Of a stretch of DNA of 64,000 nt, positions 24,236 through 33,391 are shown in pieces. Source of the stretch: Streptomyces odontomachi (GTDB taxonomy: Bacteria > Actinomycetota > Actinomycetes > Streptomycetales > Streptomycetaceae); assembly GCF_024435355.1 (NCBI RefSeq), contig NZ_JAMJWG010000012.1, forward strand, positions 62,001 to 126,000, given 5' to 3'. Made by a program: the position numbers and the translations under genes. Each line of letters begins with the position of its first letter. Positions within the stretch are counted from its first letter, which is position 1. The notes under the pieces are model-generated. The model had not been told where the DNA came from. It did not search any database and saw nothing but the letters and a program-made list of their open reading frames with translations.

Positions 24236-25177
24236 GTGGTCAACTCTGCCGAACACTCCGCCGACCCTACGGATGCCACCGCCCCTGCGGACGCCACCGC
24301 CGGTGCCCCGCCCTCGCGATTCATGACCGTGGCCGAGCGCGTGCCGTCCCCCGCCTTCTTCTTGACCAGCGCGGTCTTCCACTACCTCGGGCCCGCCTTC
24401 GCGGTCCTGCTCTTCGCCCGTATCGACGTCCTCGGGGTGGCCTGGCTGCGCATCGCCTCCGCCGCGGTCGTCTTCGCCCTGTGGCGCCGCCCGTGGCGGG
24501 TGTGGCGTGCCGCCACCAGGCGTCAGCGCCGGCTGCTGCTGGCCCTGGGCTCGGTGCTGGGGGTGATGAACACGGTGTTCTACCTGGCCCTGGACCGGCT
24601 GCCGCTGGGCACCGTCGGCGCCATCGAGTTCGTCGGTCCGGTGCTGCTGGCGGCGCTCGGGGTACGGTCGCGGCGCAACGGTGCCGCACTGGTGCTCACG
24701 GTCGCCGGGGTCGCCCTGCTGGCCGACGTGCACCTGGTCGGCGAGCCGCTCGGGCTCGTCCTCGCCTTCGGCAACTGCGTGCTGTTCCTGCTCTACGTGG
24801 TCCTCGGGCACCGTCTCGCGGCGGACGGCGGCGCCGAGGGCATCGACCGGCTCGGCGCCGCCATGCTGATCGCGATGCTCGTCGTGGCCCCGGTGGGAGT
24901 CGCCGACGCCGCCGACGCGCTGACCGCCCCCGCCCTGCTGGCGGCCGCCTTCGGCGTGGGCGTCTGCTCGTCCGTCATCCCGTACGTCTGCGATCAACTG
25001 GCCATGGCGCGCATCCCCCGGGCGACCTTCGCCCTGATGCTCGCCCTGCTCCCCGCCACCGCGGCCGTCATCGGCGTCCTGGTCCTGGCCCAGGTCCCCG
25101 GGTGGCCGGAGGCCACGGGCGTGCTTCTGGTCGTCGCCGGGGTCGCCGTTCACGAGGAGCGGGGCAGGAGTGCGTGA
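24236..25177 (+). CDS. EamA/RhtA-type metabolite exporter
   Basis: About ten transmembrane segments and two EamA repeats are visible in roughly 313 residues: the first around LTSAVFHYLGPAFAVLLFARI to GAIEFVGPVLLAAL, the second from GEPLGLVLAFGNCVLFLLYVVLGHRL to the end. FVGPV and the second-repeat ALLPATAAVIGVLVL motif are typical of RhtA-like exporters of threonine or homoserine. GTG at 24236 (VNSAEHSADPTD) is my choice; the frame runs up to 24185, and ATG at 24324 is also possible. The divergent Lrp gene points to an amino-acid substrate, which is inference. Confidence 0.87.
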   Translation: MVNSAEHSADPTDATAPADATAGAPPSRFMTVAERVPSPAFFLTSAVFHYLGPAFAVLLFARIDVLGVAWLRIASAAVVFALWRRPWRVWRAATRRQRRLLLALGSVLGVMNTVFYLALDRLPLGTVGAIEFVGPVLLAALGVRSRRNGAALVLTVAGVALLADVHLVGEPLGLVLAFGNCVLFLLYVVLGHRLAADGGAEGIDRLGAAMLIAMLVVAPVGVADAADALTAPALLAAAFGVGVCSSVIPYVCDQLAMARIPRATFALMLALLPATAAVIGVLVLAQVPGWPEATGVLLVVAGVAVHEERGRSA

Positions 25178-25351
25178 CGCCGGACACGGGGCGCCCGCTA
25201 TGACCGTTTCGGTGCGGGCACCGTACACAGAACGCAACATGTCCGTTATGCGGACTGGGGTTCCCTCGTGCAGGACCGTCGCTTAGATTTCCTGCGCATC
25301 ACATGCGATCAACCATGTCCCCCGATGGTCGACGAGCCGACGGAGCCCCGT

Positions 25352-25669
25352 ATGCCAGGTCCAGACGTACCCGAAGTGAGCAGGCCGGTCGTGACGCCGG
25401 CCCGCGTGGTCATTGCCCTGTGTCTGATCGCCCCGTTCGTGGCGATGCTCTGGGTCAGCTCCTACGCGAAGGTGGACCCGACCTTCATCGGCATCCCCTT
25501 CTTCTACTGGTACCAGATGCTGTGGGTGCTGATCTCCACGGCGCTGACCGGCACCGCGTACAAGCTGTGGCAGCGGGATCAGAAGGCCCGCCGTAGCGCG
25601 GCCGGCGCGGGCGCGGCGCGCGCCGAGGGCACCAAGGGCACTGCGGGCTCCGACGGGGGTGACGCCTGA
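25352..25669 (+). CDS. DUF3311 small membrane protein, symporter partner
   Basis: The 105-residue protein has two transmembrane segments (VVIALCLIAPFVAMLWVSSYA and GIPFFYWYQMLWVLISTALTGTAY) and a charged tail. It matches DUF3311, which is regularly encoded just before sodium:solute symporters. ATG at 25352 follows GGAG at six bases; ATGs at 25325 and 25268 are alternatives. Its TGA overlaps the symporter ATG, so the two are co-translated and may form one complex. The role as a small subunit is inferred from this constant pairing. Confidence 0.87.
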   Translation: MPGPDVPEVSRPVVTPARVVIALCLIAPFVAMLWVSSYAKVDPTFIGIPFFYWYQMLWVLISTALTGTAYKLWQRDQKARRSAAGAGAARAEGTKGTAGSDGGDA

Positions 25670-27288
25670 TGGGTGGCGTGAACGGTGTGGCGCTCGGCGT
25701 CTGCATCTTCTTTTTCCTGGCCGTGACGGTGATGGGCTTCTGGGCGGCGCGCTGGCGCAAGGCCGACAACGCCCAGAGCCTCGACGAGTGGGGGCTCGGC
25801 GGCCGCTCCTTCGGCACCTGGGTCACCTGGTTCCTGCTCGGCGGTGACCTGTACACCGCGTACACCTTCGTGGCCGTGCCGGCGGCGATCTACGCGACCG
25901 GTGCGGCGGGCTTCTTCGCGGTGCCGTACACGATCATCGTCTACCCGTTGATCTTCACCTTCCTGCCCCGTCTGTGGTCGGTCTCGCACCGGCACGGATA
26001 CGTCACCACCTCGGACTTCGTGCGGGGCCGGTTCGGCTCCAAGGGTCTTTCGCTGGCGGTCGCGGTCACCGGCATCCTGGCCACGATGCCGTACATCGCA
26101 CTCCAGCTCGTCGGCATCCAGGCGGTGCTGGACGTGATGGGCGTGGGCGGCAGCGGGAACTGGTTCGTGAAGGACCTGCCGCTGTTCATCGCGTTCGCGG
26201 TGCTGGCCGCCTACACGTACTCCTCCGGCCTGCGGGCGCCCGCGCTGATCGCGTTCGTCAAGGACGCGCTGATCTACCTCGTCATCGCGGTGGCGATCAT
26301 CTACATCCCGATCAAGCTGGGCGGCTTCGACGACATCTTCGCCAAGGCCGGCCACGCCCTGTCCCAGCCCGGCCCGGTGCCCGGCAAGCCGAAGGGTGCG
26401 CTGGCCCCGAACTCCGCCGGGACCTGGGGCTATGCGACGCTCGCACTGGGCTCGGCGATGGCGCTGTTCATGTATCCGCACTCGATCACCGCCACGCTCT
26501 CCTCGCGCAGCCGCAACGTGATCCGCCGCAACACCGCGATCCTGCCGCTGTACTCGCTGATGCTGGGCCTGCTGGCGCTGCTCGGCTTCATGGCGATCGC
26601 CGACGGCGTCAACGTCAAGAACGGCCAGCTGGCGATCCCGCAGCTGTTCGAGAACGTCTTCCCCGACTGGTTCACGGGTGTCGCGTTCGCCGCGATCGGC
26701 ATCGGCGCGCTGGTGCCCGCCGCGATCATGTCCATCGCCGCGGCGAACCTGTTCACCCGCAACATCTACAAGGACTTCCTCAAGCCGGACGCGACCCCGG
26801 CGCAGGAGACCAAGGTCTCCAAGCTGGTCTCGCTGCTGGTGAAGGTGGGTGCGCTGGTCTTCGTGCTCACCATGGACAAGACCGTGGCGATCAACTTCCA
26901 GCTGCTCGGCGGCATCTGGATCCTCCAGACGTTCCCCGCGCTGGTCGGCGGCCTGTTCACGCGGTGGATGCACCGCTGGGCGCTGATCGCCGGCTGGGCG
27001 GTCGGCATGGTCTACGGCACGCTGGCGGCCTACGGTGTGGCCAGCCCGACCCAGAAGCACTTCGGCGGCAGCTCCGACGAGATCCCCGGCATCGGCGAGA
27101 TCGGCTACATCGGCTTCACCGCCTTCGTGCTGAACGTCCTGGTGTCGGTGGTGCTCACGGTGATCCTGCGGGCCGTGAAGGCCCCCGCGGGCGTCGACGA
27201 GACCTCGCCCTCCGACTACACGGCGGACGTCGACGACCCGGGTGTCGAGCCCGAGTTGCCGCCGGCCACGGCGGGTGCCAGTCACTGA
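25669..27288 (+). CDS. Sodium:solute symporter (SSS family)
   Basis: The 539-residue protein has about 13 transmembrane segments with the SSS pattern: GVALGVCIFFFLAVTVMGFW, the early DEWGLGGRSFG, VTWFLLGGDLYTAYTFVAVP, and VPAAIMSIAAANLFTRNIYKDF, where Ser and Ala residues near the Na+ site are conserved. The substrate cannot be told; monocarboxylates or amino acids are common in the family. The start overlaps the DUF3311 stop (TGATG). It ends at a terminator shared with the convergent P450. Confidence 0.93.
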   Translation: MGGVNGVALGVCIFFFLAVTVMGFWAARWRKADNAQSLDEWGLGGRSFGTWVTWFLLGGDLYTAYTFVAVPAAIYATGAAGFFAVPYTIIVYPLIFTFLPRLWSVSHRHGYVTTSDFVRGRFGSKGLSLAVAVTGILATMPYIALQLVGIQAVLDVMGVGGSGNWFVKDLPLFIAFAVLAAYTYSSGLRAPALIAFVKDALIYLVIAVAIIYIPIKLGGFDDIFAKAGHALSQPGPVPGKPKGALAPNSAGTWGYATLALGSAMALFMYPHSITATLSSRSRNVIRRNTAILPLYSLMLGLLALLGFMAIADGVNVKNGQLAIPQLFENVFPDWFTGVAFAAIGIGALVPAAIMSIAAANLFTRNIYKDFLKPDATPAQETKVSKLVSLLVKVGALVFVLTMDKTVAINFQLLGGIWILQTFPALVGGLFTRWMHRWALIAGWAVGMVYGTLAAYGVASPTQKHFGGSSDEIPGIGEIGYIGFTAFVLNVLVSVVLTVILRAVKAPAGVDETSPSDYTADVDDPGVEPELPPATAGASH

Positions 27289-27314
27289 AGTCCACGCGAT
27301 CGCCGCACATGACG

Positions 27315-27352
27315 ACGGCGGGTCGCCGGGGTTCCTCCCGGTGACCCGCCGT
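27315..27352. terminator. Hairpin terminator, symporter/P450
   Basis: A ten-base stem ACGGCGGGTC / GACCCGCCGT encloses GC-rich sequence that extends the stem, followed by TTTGTCGTG. It lies between the convergent symporter and P450 genes. Confidence 0.82.
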
Positions 27353-27379
27353 TTGTCGTGGACGCGGGCCGGTGGTGGC

Positions 27380-28750
27380 TCAGCGCCGTTCGACTCGCAT
27401 CAACGGCCGCTTGGGGTGCAGCGTGATGCCGATCTTCGCCGAGGTGTCCGTGCCGGTGACCGGAGTCAGTCGCCAGCGGGGCATGATCGTGCCGAGGATG
27501 ATGGCGAATTCGGCCATACTGAAATGATCACCGGGGCATTTCCGATTGCCGGTGCCAAACGGAATCATCGCCGCCGCCGAGAGTTCCCCCGCCCTTTCCG
27601 GAAGCCAGCGATCCGGATCGAACTCGAGAGGGTGCGCGAACGACCGCTGATCGCGCTGCATTGCATACGTGGAGTACACGATGTCGGCGTTGGCCGGAAT
27701 GGCATACCCGCCCAGCTCGGTTTCGGTCACCGAGCGGCGGGTGAGAATCCACGGCGCGGGACGTATACGCAACGCCTCGGTGATGACATTGCGGGTGTGC
27801 GCGAGCCCGCCGATGTCGGCGAAACCGACCGGCCGGCCGCCGGTCGCCACCGCCACCTCCTCGACCAGCCGGCTTTCCTGGTCGCGGTGTTCGGCCAGCA
27901 GGCAGAGCGTCCAGGTGAGGCTGGACGAGACGTTCTCGGCGCCCGCGACGACCAGGGAGACCAGGTGGTCGTGGATCTCCCGATCGCTCAGCGGTGCCCC
28001 GGTCTCGTCCGTCGCCTCCAGCAACATGCTGATCAGGTCCTGCGGCTTCGCGCCCGAGGCGTGCCGCTCGGCGAGGATCTCGTCGACGAGCGCGTGCAGA
28101 TGGGCGAGCGCCTTGGCGAAACGCCGGTTGGCCGGGGTGGGCAGCCGGTAGAACGGTCCGACGGAGAGCACCATACGGCGGTAGAGGCCCTCGAAGACGG
28201 TGTGCAGCGCATCGCTGACGGCATCGGCCTTCTGGGCGATCGAGTCGACCTCGAGCAGGGAGCGGGAGATGATGCGCACCGACGTGCGGAACATCTCGGC
28301 GCCGATGTCGACGGTGTCGCCGTGCTCCCAACGCGCCACGGTGGCGCGCGCCTCCTCCTCCATCACGGCCGCGTAGTCGGCGATCCGCTCCGCACGGAAG
28401 GCCGGCTGCATCATGCGGCGCTGACGGCGGTGCGGTGCGCCGTTGCTGGTCGCCACCCCCTTGCCGAGCAGCACCTCCAGGGTCTCCCAGAGCGGGCCGC
28501 CGACCTCGTAGTCGGGGCTCTTCAGCAGCTGTCCGACCAGCTCCGGGTCGCACACCGCGTAAGCCGTCTTCGGGCCGAGTCGCAGGCGGACGAGGTCACC
28601 GTCGTCACGCAGCCGGGCGAGGAAGGCCAGCGGATCGCGCACCAGCTTCCACGCATGCCCGAGCAGGGGAACGCCGCCGCCGGCGTACGGCGGCGTCAGC
28701 AGCCGCTCCCGTTCGGTGGCCGGGGCCTGGGCTGCGGTGTCGGCGCTCAT
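27380..28750 (-). CDS. Cytochrome P450, CYP170A-like (albaflavenone synthase)
   Basis: The 456-residue P450 has the heme-ligand motif FGTGNRKCPGDHF (Cys near 404), the K-helix ExxR in ITEALRIRP, and an I-helix reading LVVAGAENVSSS. Its ATG overlaps the stop of the epi-isozizaene synthase gene (ATGA). This matches the SCO5222-SCO5223 operon, in which CYP170A1 oxidises epi-isozizaene at one carbon to albaflavenone via albaflavenols. CYP170A1 also has a reported second, terpene-synthase activity giving farnesene. Whether the residues for that are kept here needs an alignment. It ends at the 27315 terminator. Confidence 0.94.
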   Translation of the reverse strand: MSADTAAQAPATERERLLTPPYAGGGVPLLGHAWKLVRDPLAFLARLRDDGDLVRLRLGPKTAYAVCDPELVGQLLKSPDYEVGGPLWETLEVLLGKGVATSNGAPHRRQRRMMQPAFRAERIADYAAVMEEEARATVARWEHGDTVDIGAEMFRTSVRIISRSLLEVDSIAQKADAVSDALHTVFEGLYRRMVLSVGPFYRLPTPANRRFAKALAHLHALVDEILAERHASGAKPQDLISMLLEATDETGAPLSDREIHDHLVSLVVAGAENVSSSLTWTLCLLAEHRDQESRLVEEVAVATGGRPVGFADIGGLAHTRNVITEALRIRPAPWILTRRSVTETELGGYAIPANADIVYSTYAMQRDQRSFAHPLEFDPDRWLPERAGELSAAAMIPFGTGNRKCPGDHFSMAEFAIILGTIMPRWRLTPVTGTDTSAKIGITLHPKRPLMRVERR

Positions 28751-29850
28751 CTCTCACCTGCCGGGTCGCTGATGTACGGAGGGGTGGAGCGGTCGTCCCA
28801 GGTGTCCACGCGGTAGCGCCCCGACTCGTGGTGGAACCAGTACACCGAGGAGAACCAGTTCCGCATGTTGAACAGGCAGCCGCGTAATCCGGCACCGAGC
28901 GCATGTCCCGCTTCGGTCCCGTCCTCGGCATCGTCGGCCATTTTCAGAACGTCACGTTCGGCGGCCAGGAATTCCGTGATACGCGATATCGTCCGGCGCC
29001 GCACTTCCGTGACGGCTGCCTCGAGTGAAAGGCCCTCGTGGTGAATAAGGCTGATCCCCAAATTGTGGACCTCGTCCCCCGCAATTTCCTTGGGCAGTGA
29101 GCAGAGGTCGTTATACCAGGCCGAGAAGTCCTGCGACGCCAGTGCGGCCTTCCGGTATTCGGGTCGGCGGCGTATGGAATCCGGGAGCTCCCGGCCGGCG
29201 GCGAGTTCCAGGAGATCGAGCCATACCCAGTGGGCGAAGGTGTGCCGCCGGAGAGCTATGTAGGCGTCGACGCCGGGCACCGTGCCCGTGCGGCGGTTGG
29301 CGAACTCCCGGTCGTACGCCTCGATCACGGCGTGGAAGTGCTCGGCGAAGCGGGCGTTCCAGGCCGGGCCGAGATGGGAGAAGAGCCGCATCACGCACTC
29401 GGAGAAGGCTGCGACCAGCGGATCCTCGTGCCGCAATGCCGACTCGGGGGCGTCCAGGGCGGCGTGCAGCCGGTTCCGCAGCACCCGCCAGGAGGCCACC
29501 CGGCCGTGCACGGCCTGCCGGTCGTGCCGGTCGTCCCAGACGAAGAACCAGGTACTGAAGTCCGCGATCGCGGCGACCACCTCGTCGGCCGCACCGACGT
29601 AATAACCGGCGACCAGATCCGTGTAGCACAGCGCGTCGGCATATCGGGCCACCTTGTCGGCGGACATGAGCCGCTTTTCCACCAACCAGGACCTAGCTCT
29701 CTGTTGAAGCTCTGGCCAGTACTCATGTCGATGCCGCGGGAACTCCGCCTCGATCATCGGCAGTCGTAGCGCGCCCGGCACGGAAACCTCCACCGTGGCA
29801 GCCGGCGCCGCCCGCGCCGTCCGAGACGGGCCATTTGGGAAAGCAGCCAC
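28747..29850 (-). CDS. epi-Isozizaene synthase (class I sesquiterpene cyclase)
   Basis: The ~367-residue terpene cyclase has the Mg2+-binding motif FVWDDRHD (residues 106-110) and the NSE/DTE motif YNDLCSLPKEIAGDE near 247. Many stretches match S. coelicolor EIZS as I remember it (RLPMIEAEFPRH, LCYTDLVAGYYVGA, NMRNWFSSVYWFHHESGRY). It cyclises farnesyl diphosphate to epi-isozizaene. GTG at 29850 is chosen because GAGAGAGG lies five bases upstream and the family begins there; the frame runs to 29949. It is the first gene of a two-gene operon with the P450. Confidence 0.94.
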   Translation of the reverse strand: MAAFPNGPSRTARAAPAATVEVSVPGALRLPMIEAEFPRHRHEYWPELQQRARSWLVEKRLMSADKVARYADALCYTDLVAGYYVGAADEVVAAIADFSTWFFVWDDRHDRQAVHGRVASWRVLRNRLHAALDAPESALRHEDPLVAAFSECVMRLFSHLGPAWNARFAEHFHAVIEAYDREFANRRTGTVPGVDAYIALRRHTFAHWVWLDLLELAAGRELPDSIRRRPEYRKAALASQDFSAWYNDLCSLPKEIAGDEVHNLGISLIHHEGLSLEAAVTEVRRRTISRITEFLAAERDVLKMADDAEDGTEAGHALGAGLRGCLFNMRNWFSSVYWFHHESGRYRVDTWDDRSTPPYISDPAGER

Positions 29851-30211
29851 CAAAACCTCTCTCACCGTCTGCCGACGCGAGCGCCTCCCCCTGATACCAG
29901 GCGCGCGCCGGTGCGTATCCCCGCGCATTCCATTCAGCACTACCGGCACGCATCAGGGAATAGATTCGGCGCATCTGCCAGGTCGAGATGCCGAGAACAA
30001 TCGCCAGTTGACTCATTTTGATTGCCGAGTCCCCTGGCATATGCCGATGGATCTTGACAGACCCCTCGTTCCATCGTTGAACAAGCCATGCATGTCCGGC
30101 GTTTCGGACAGATCCGGAGAGGCGGGAGGATACCCGTTCGGACAGATCAAGCCGCCCGGGGATGGCTGCGGAAGCCCTCAGCATGGGGCGCCCGAGGTGT
30201 TACCTGAGGGG
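29851..30211. other. Intergenic region upstream of the terpene operon
   Basis: About 360 bases separate the cyclase from the upstream MocR gene, both on the minus strand. It is less GC-rich than the surroundings, with AT-rich patches around 29990-30060, and should hold the terpene operon promoter. A 153-codon frame across it shows no family features, and I do not count it as a gene. Confidence 0.5.
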
Positions 30212-31540
30212 TTATTCGACAGCCGTGTCGTCAGGCGTGCTCCTGGCGAGCGTCGCGAGGGTGTCCAGGGCCGTGGCAAGGACCTCCTTCGCGGGTGCGG
30301 AGAGGGCGAGTCGTACGGCGTTCGGCGCGCGGCTCGGCGTGACGGCGAAGGCGGCGCCCGGTGTGACGGCGATGCCCCGGCGGGCCGCGGCGGCGACGAA
30401 CATGTCGGCGCGCCACGGCTCCGGCAGCTGCCACCAGCAGTGAAACGCGCATGGATCGGCCTGGACGGCGAACTCGGCGAGGCTTTCGCGAACGATGGCC
30501 TGACGCGCGGCGGCGTCCTCGCGCTTGATCTTCTGGAGTCGGGTGGCGGCACCGTCGGTCATCCATCGGGTGGCGACGTCGGCCGCGAATCGGGAGGCCG
30601 TCCAGCCGCCCGAGCGCGCCGCGGAGGCGACCCGATCGGTGATCGCCGCCGGAGTGACCACGATGCCGACGGTCAGGCCCGGAGCCACCCGCTTGGACAT
30701 GCTGTCGACGTGGATCACACGCTCCGGGGCGAGGGCGGCCAGCGGCGGCAGATCGTCCCGCAGGAACGAGTAGATCCCGTCCTCGATCGCGTACATGTCG
30801 AGCCCGTGCAGCAGCGTGACCAGCTCATGGCGCCGCCCCTCGGGCATGGTCACGCCCAACGGGTTGTGCAGGTTCGGCTGGAGGTAGACGGCGCGCAGGG
30901 GGCCGGCGGCGCGCAGGGCTTCGGGGATCAGGCCGAACCGGTCCATCGGCAGCGGGACCAGGGTGAGGTTGAGGCGCGTGGCGAAGCCCTTGACCAGCGG
31001 GTAGGTCAGCTCCTCCACGCCGATGCGTTCGCCCGCCGGGGCGATTGCCGCCAGTGCCGCCGCGATCCCCTGTCGACCGTTTCCGCAGATCAGCAAGGTG
31101 GCGGGGTCCGGTGACCAGCCGGCCCTGGAGAGCAGCGCCGCCGCCGCGTCCCGGATCGCCGGGGTTCCGGCGGCGCCGATCGGGGCGAGCGCCGCCGCCA
31201 GCACGTCGGGGCGCTGCATGCCGGCGAGGCTCTCCGCGAGGATCGCCGGCTGCTCCGGCGGCAGGGAGAAGTTCAGCTCCAGGTCCACCCGCGCCAGCGC
31301 CGGCTCGGACAGGGCGGGTTCGCCGTGCGGCGCCGACGCCCGGATGAACGTGCCCCGCCCGACCTCGCCGACGGCCAGACCCCGGCGGATCAGCTCGCCG
31401 TACACCCGGGCCGCCGTCGACGCGGCGATCCCGTGACTGCGGGCGAACCGCCGCTGCGGCGGTAGCCGGTCCCCTGCCCGCAGGTGACCGGTGGCGATCT
31501 GCTCGGCCAGCGTGTCGGCGATCCGCCGGTAGTCGTCCAT
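30212..31540 (-). CDS. MocR-type GntR/aminotransferase regulator
   Basis: The 442-residue fusion has an N-terminal winged HTH (YRRIADTLAEQIATGHLRAGDRLPPQR, AASTAARVYGELIRRGLA) and a C-terminal fold I aminotransferase domain. Its PLP lysine lies in VIHVDSMSKRVAPGLTVG. MocR proteins sense PLP or amino compounds and usually control a neighbour. ATG at 31540 follows AGGAGGGG. The divergent alpha/beta hydrolase gene and the 10-base direct repeats between them suggest that it regulates that hydrolase and itself. It could instead act as a catalyst. Confidence 0.93.
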   Translation of the reverse strand: MDDYRRIADTLAEQIATGHLRAGDRLPPQRRFARSHGIAASTAARVYGELIRRGLAVGEVGRGTFIRASAPHGEPALSEPALARVDLELNFSLPPEQPAILAESLAGMQRPDVLAAALAPIGAAGTPAIRDAAAALLSRAGWSPDPATLLICGNGRQGIAAALAAIAPAGERIGVEELTYPLVKGFATRLNLTLVPLPMDRFGLIPEALRAAGPLRAVYLQPNLHNPLGVTMPEGRRHELVTLLHGLDMYAIEDGIYSFLRDDLPPLAALAPERVIHVDSMSKRVAPGLTVGIVVTPAAITDRVASAARSGGWTASRFAADVATRWMTDGAATRLQKIKREDAAARQAIVRESLAEFAVQADPCAFHCWWQLPEPWRADMFVAAAARRGIAVTPGAAFAVTPSRAPNAVRLALSAPAKEVLATALDTLATLARSTPDDTAVE

Positions 31541-31554
31541 GACACCCCTCCTGA

Positions 31555-31587
31555 ATTGCACCGAGTGCATTATAAATATTGCACCGA
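31555..31587. promoter_or_regulatory. Direct repeats, candidate MocR operator
   Basis: ATTGCACCGA occurs twice (31555-31564 and 31578-31587), 23 bases apart. The first copy is part of an inverted repeat TGCAC-CGA-GTGCA (31557-31569). An AT-rich ATTATAAAT lies between the copies and may be a -10. MocR regulators such as PdxR and GabR bind direct repeats in this kind of divergent region. Binding here is inferred. Confidence 0.62.
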
Positions 31588-31644
31588 AAATGTTCTGCTC
31601 ATAGCATCGATCGGGTCAGCCTCTCCGAGAGCAAGGGGTGCCAG

Positions 31645-32493
31645 GTGGTCAGCGTTTCCCTCAGCGGGCGCAACGGGGTCCGTGGGGCCGACGAGGTCGA
31701 CGGGCTCACGATCGGGTACGACGACGCCGGCCCGGACGGTCCCCTGCCGCTGGTCCTGGTCCACGGCCACCCGTTCAACCGGTCGATGTGGGCACCGCAG
31801 CGCGAGCACTTCTCCCGGGCAGGCCGCCGGGTGATCGTTCCGGACCTGCGGGGCTACGGGGAGAGCACGGTCGTCGCGGGCACCACACCGCTGGACGTCT
31901 TCGCCACCGACATCGCTGCCCTCCTCGACCATCTCGGCGTCGGCGAGGTGGTCCTCGGCGGGCTGTCCATGGGCGGCCAGATCGTCATGGAGATGCACCG
32001 GCTCTTCCCCGAACGGATCCGGGGACTGCTCCTCGCCGACACCACCGCGCAGGCCGAGACCCCGCAGGGCAGACGCGCGCGCAACGCCATGGCCGACCGG
32101 CTGCTGCGCGAGGGCATGTCCCCGTACGCGCACGAGGTGCTGTCCACCATGGTGGCGCCGGCCAACGTGCGCCGACTGCCCGCGGTCGCCGAGCATGTGC
32201 TGGGCATGATGCGGGGCACCTCACCGCAGGGCGCCGCGGCGGCGCTTCGCGGCCGCGCCGAACGCCCCGACTACGTCGAGACGCTGTCGCAGGTCGCCGT
32301 GCCGACCACCGTCGTGGTGGGCAGCGACGACGAGTTCACCCCGATCGACGACGCGCGCCTGATGCACAAGGTCATCCCTGGTGCCACCCTCGCGGTCGTC
32401 GAGGGTGCCGGTCACATGCCCAACCTCGAACGGCCTGCCGAGTTCAACCAGGCGCTGGCCGACCTCTTCGACTCGATCGACCGGAAAGGGTGA
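31645..32493 (+). CDS. Alpha/beta hydrolase
   Basis: The ~282-residue hydrolase has the classic order: oxyanion HGHPFNRSMW, the nucleophile elbow GGLSMGGQI, the acid in GSDDEFTPI, and the catalytic His in GAGHMPNLE. An LCATLLD-like cap lies between. GTG at 31645 is chosen. The earlier ATG at 31579 lies within the promoter repeats and its extra residues have no family match. It may hydrolyse an ester, lactone or enol-lactone. Its divergent MocR neighbour likely controls it. It converges on the deformylase gene. Confidence 0.9.
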   Translation: MVSVSLSGRNGVRGADEVDGLTIGYDDAGPDGPLPLVLVHGHPFNRSMWAPQREHFSRAGRRVIVPDLRGYGESTVVAGTTPLDVFATDIAALLDHLGVGEVVLGGLSMGGQIVMEMHRLFPERIRGLLLADTTAQAETPQGRRARNAMADRLLREGMSPYAHEVLSTMVAPANVRRLPAVAEHVLGMMRGTSPQGAAAALRGRAERPDYVETLSQVAVPTTVVVGSDDEFTPIDDARLMHKVIPGATLAVVEGAGHMPNLERPAEFNQALADLFDSIDRKG

Positions 32494-32571
32494 ACGTCTG
32501 GGCCTGCCAGGGGCGTTCGCCTCCGTGCAGCGCCCGCCCGCTGGCCGACCACCGGCCCCGCCGGAGCGGGC

Positions 32572-33240
32572 TCAGTCGTTGGGGACGACGGGGTACCGCG
32601 GCGTGCCCTCCGCCATCTGACGCAGCGCGTCCTTCCGCTCCCGCTTGGAGAGCCGGTCGATGTACAGCGACCCGTACAGATGGTCCGTCTCGTGCTGGAG
32701 GCACCGCGCGAAGTACCCGGTGCCGCGCACCTTGATCGGGTTGCCCTTCTCGTCGAAGCCGTGCACCACCGCGTAGTCGGGCCGCGGCAGCGGCGCGTAG
32801 GCGGTGGGCACCGACAGGCACCCTTCGTTGGAGTCGTCGAGTCGCCGCTGCTCCGCGGGCAGTGACTGGAGCACGGGGTTGCAGACCACGCCGACGTGCC
32901 GGGTGTTGTCGTCGTCCGGGCAGTCGTAGACGAAGACCTTCAGGTCGACGCCGATCTGGTTGGCCGCCAGGCCCACCCCTTCCGCGGTGTGCTGGCTGGC
33001 GAACATGTCGTCGACGAGCCGGGCCAACTCGTCGTCGAAGGCGGTGACGTCCTTGCACTCCCTGTGCAGCACCGGGTTGCCGACGACCGTGATGGGCCGT
33101 GACGTGCCACGCTCGCGGGAGGCCGTCTCGCGCTCTTCGCAGTCCTCCGTGTCGATGACGAAGCCCTCGTCGTCGACGGGGAGCACCGCCGAGTCCGCGC
33201 CCGCCCCGGCCCGCTCCTGCTCAGTGTCCTGCTGCGCCAT
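32572..33240 (-). CDS. def: Peptide deformylase
   Basis: The 222-residue metalloenzyme removes the formyl group from nascent N-formyl-Met. All three motifs are present: GVGLAANQIG, EGCLSVP (metal Cys) and QHETDHLYG (HExxH metal ligands and catalytic Glu). A ~45-residue acidic N-terminal extension (MAQQDTEQERAG) precedes the fold, as in several Streptomyces deformylases. ATG at 33240 is used; the frame continues upstream to 34020 but only as a shadow of the TPR gene. Streptomyces usually has several def genes, so this may not be the only one. Confidence 0.95.
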   Translation of the reverse strand: MAQQDTEQERAGAGADSAVLPVDDEGFVIDTEDCEERETASRERGTSRPITVVGNPVLHRECKDVTAFDDELARLVDDMFASQHTAEGVGLAANQIGVDLKVFVYDCPDDDNTRHVGVVCNPVLQSLPAEQRRLDDSNEGCLSVPTAYAPLPRPDYAVVHGFDEKGNPIKVRGTGYFARCLQHETDHLYGSLYIDRLSKRERKDALRQMAEGTPRYPVVPND

Positions 33241-33391
33241 CTCTCGCCGTACGCCTTCCTCGAAACCATCTGGTGGGGTGCCGGTACAGCCTACGGGGCG
33301 CACGGCACGCACCGGTCGGGGATCCGCTTTCGCCGGTCGGGATCCGCTTCCGTCCGGGCCGTCGGGAAAGCGTGCGCGGTGTCGGCAGGCC

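Noticed and set aside
29723..30184. 153-codon minus-strand frame upstream of the terpene cyclase
   Set aside because: It overlaps the cyclase start, is low-GC and has no family features. Better read as the promoter region.
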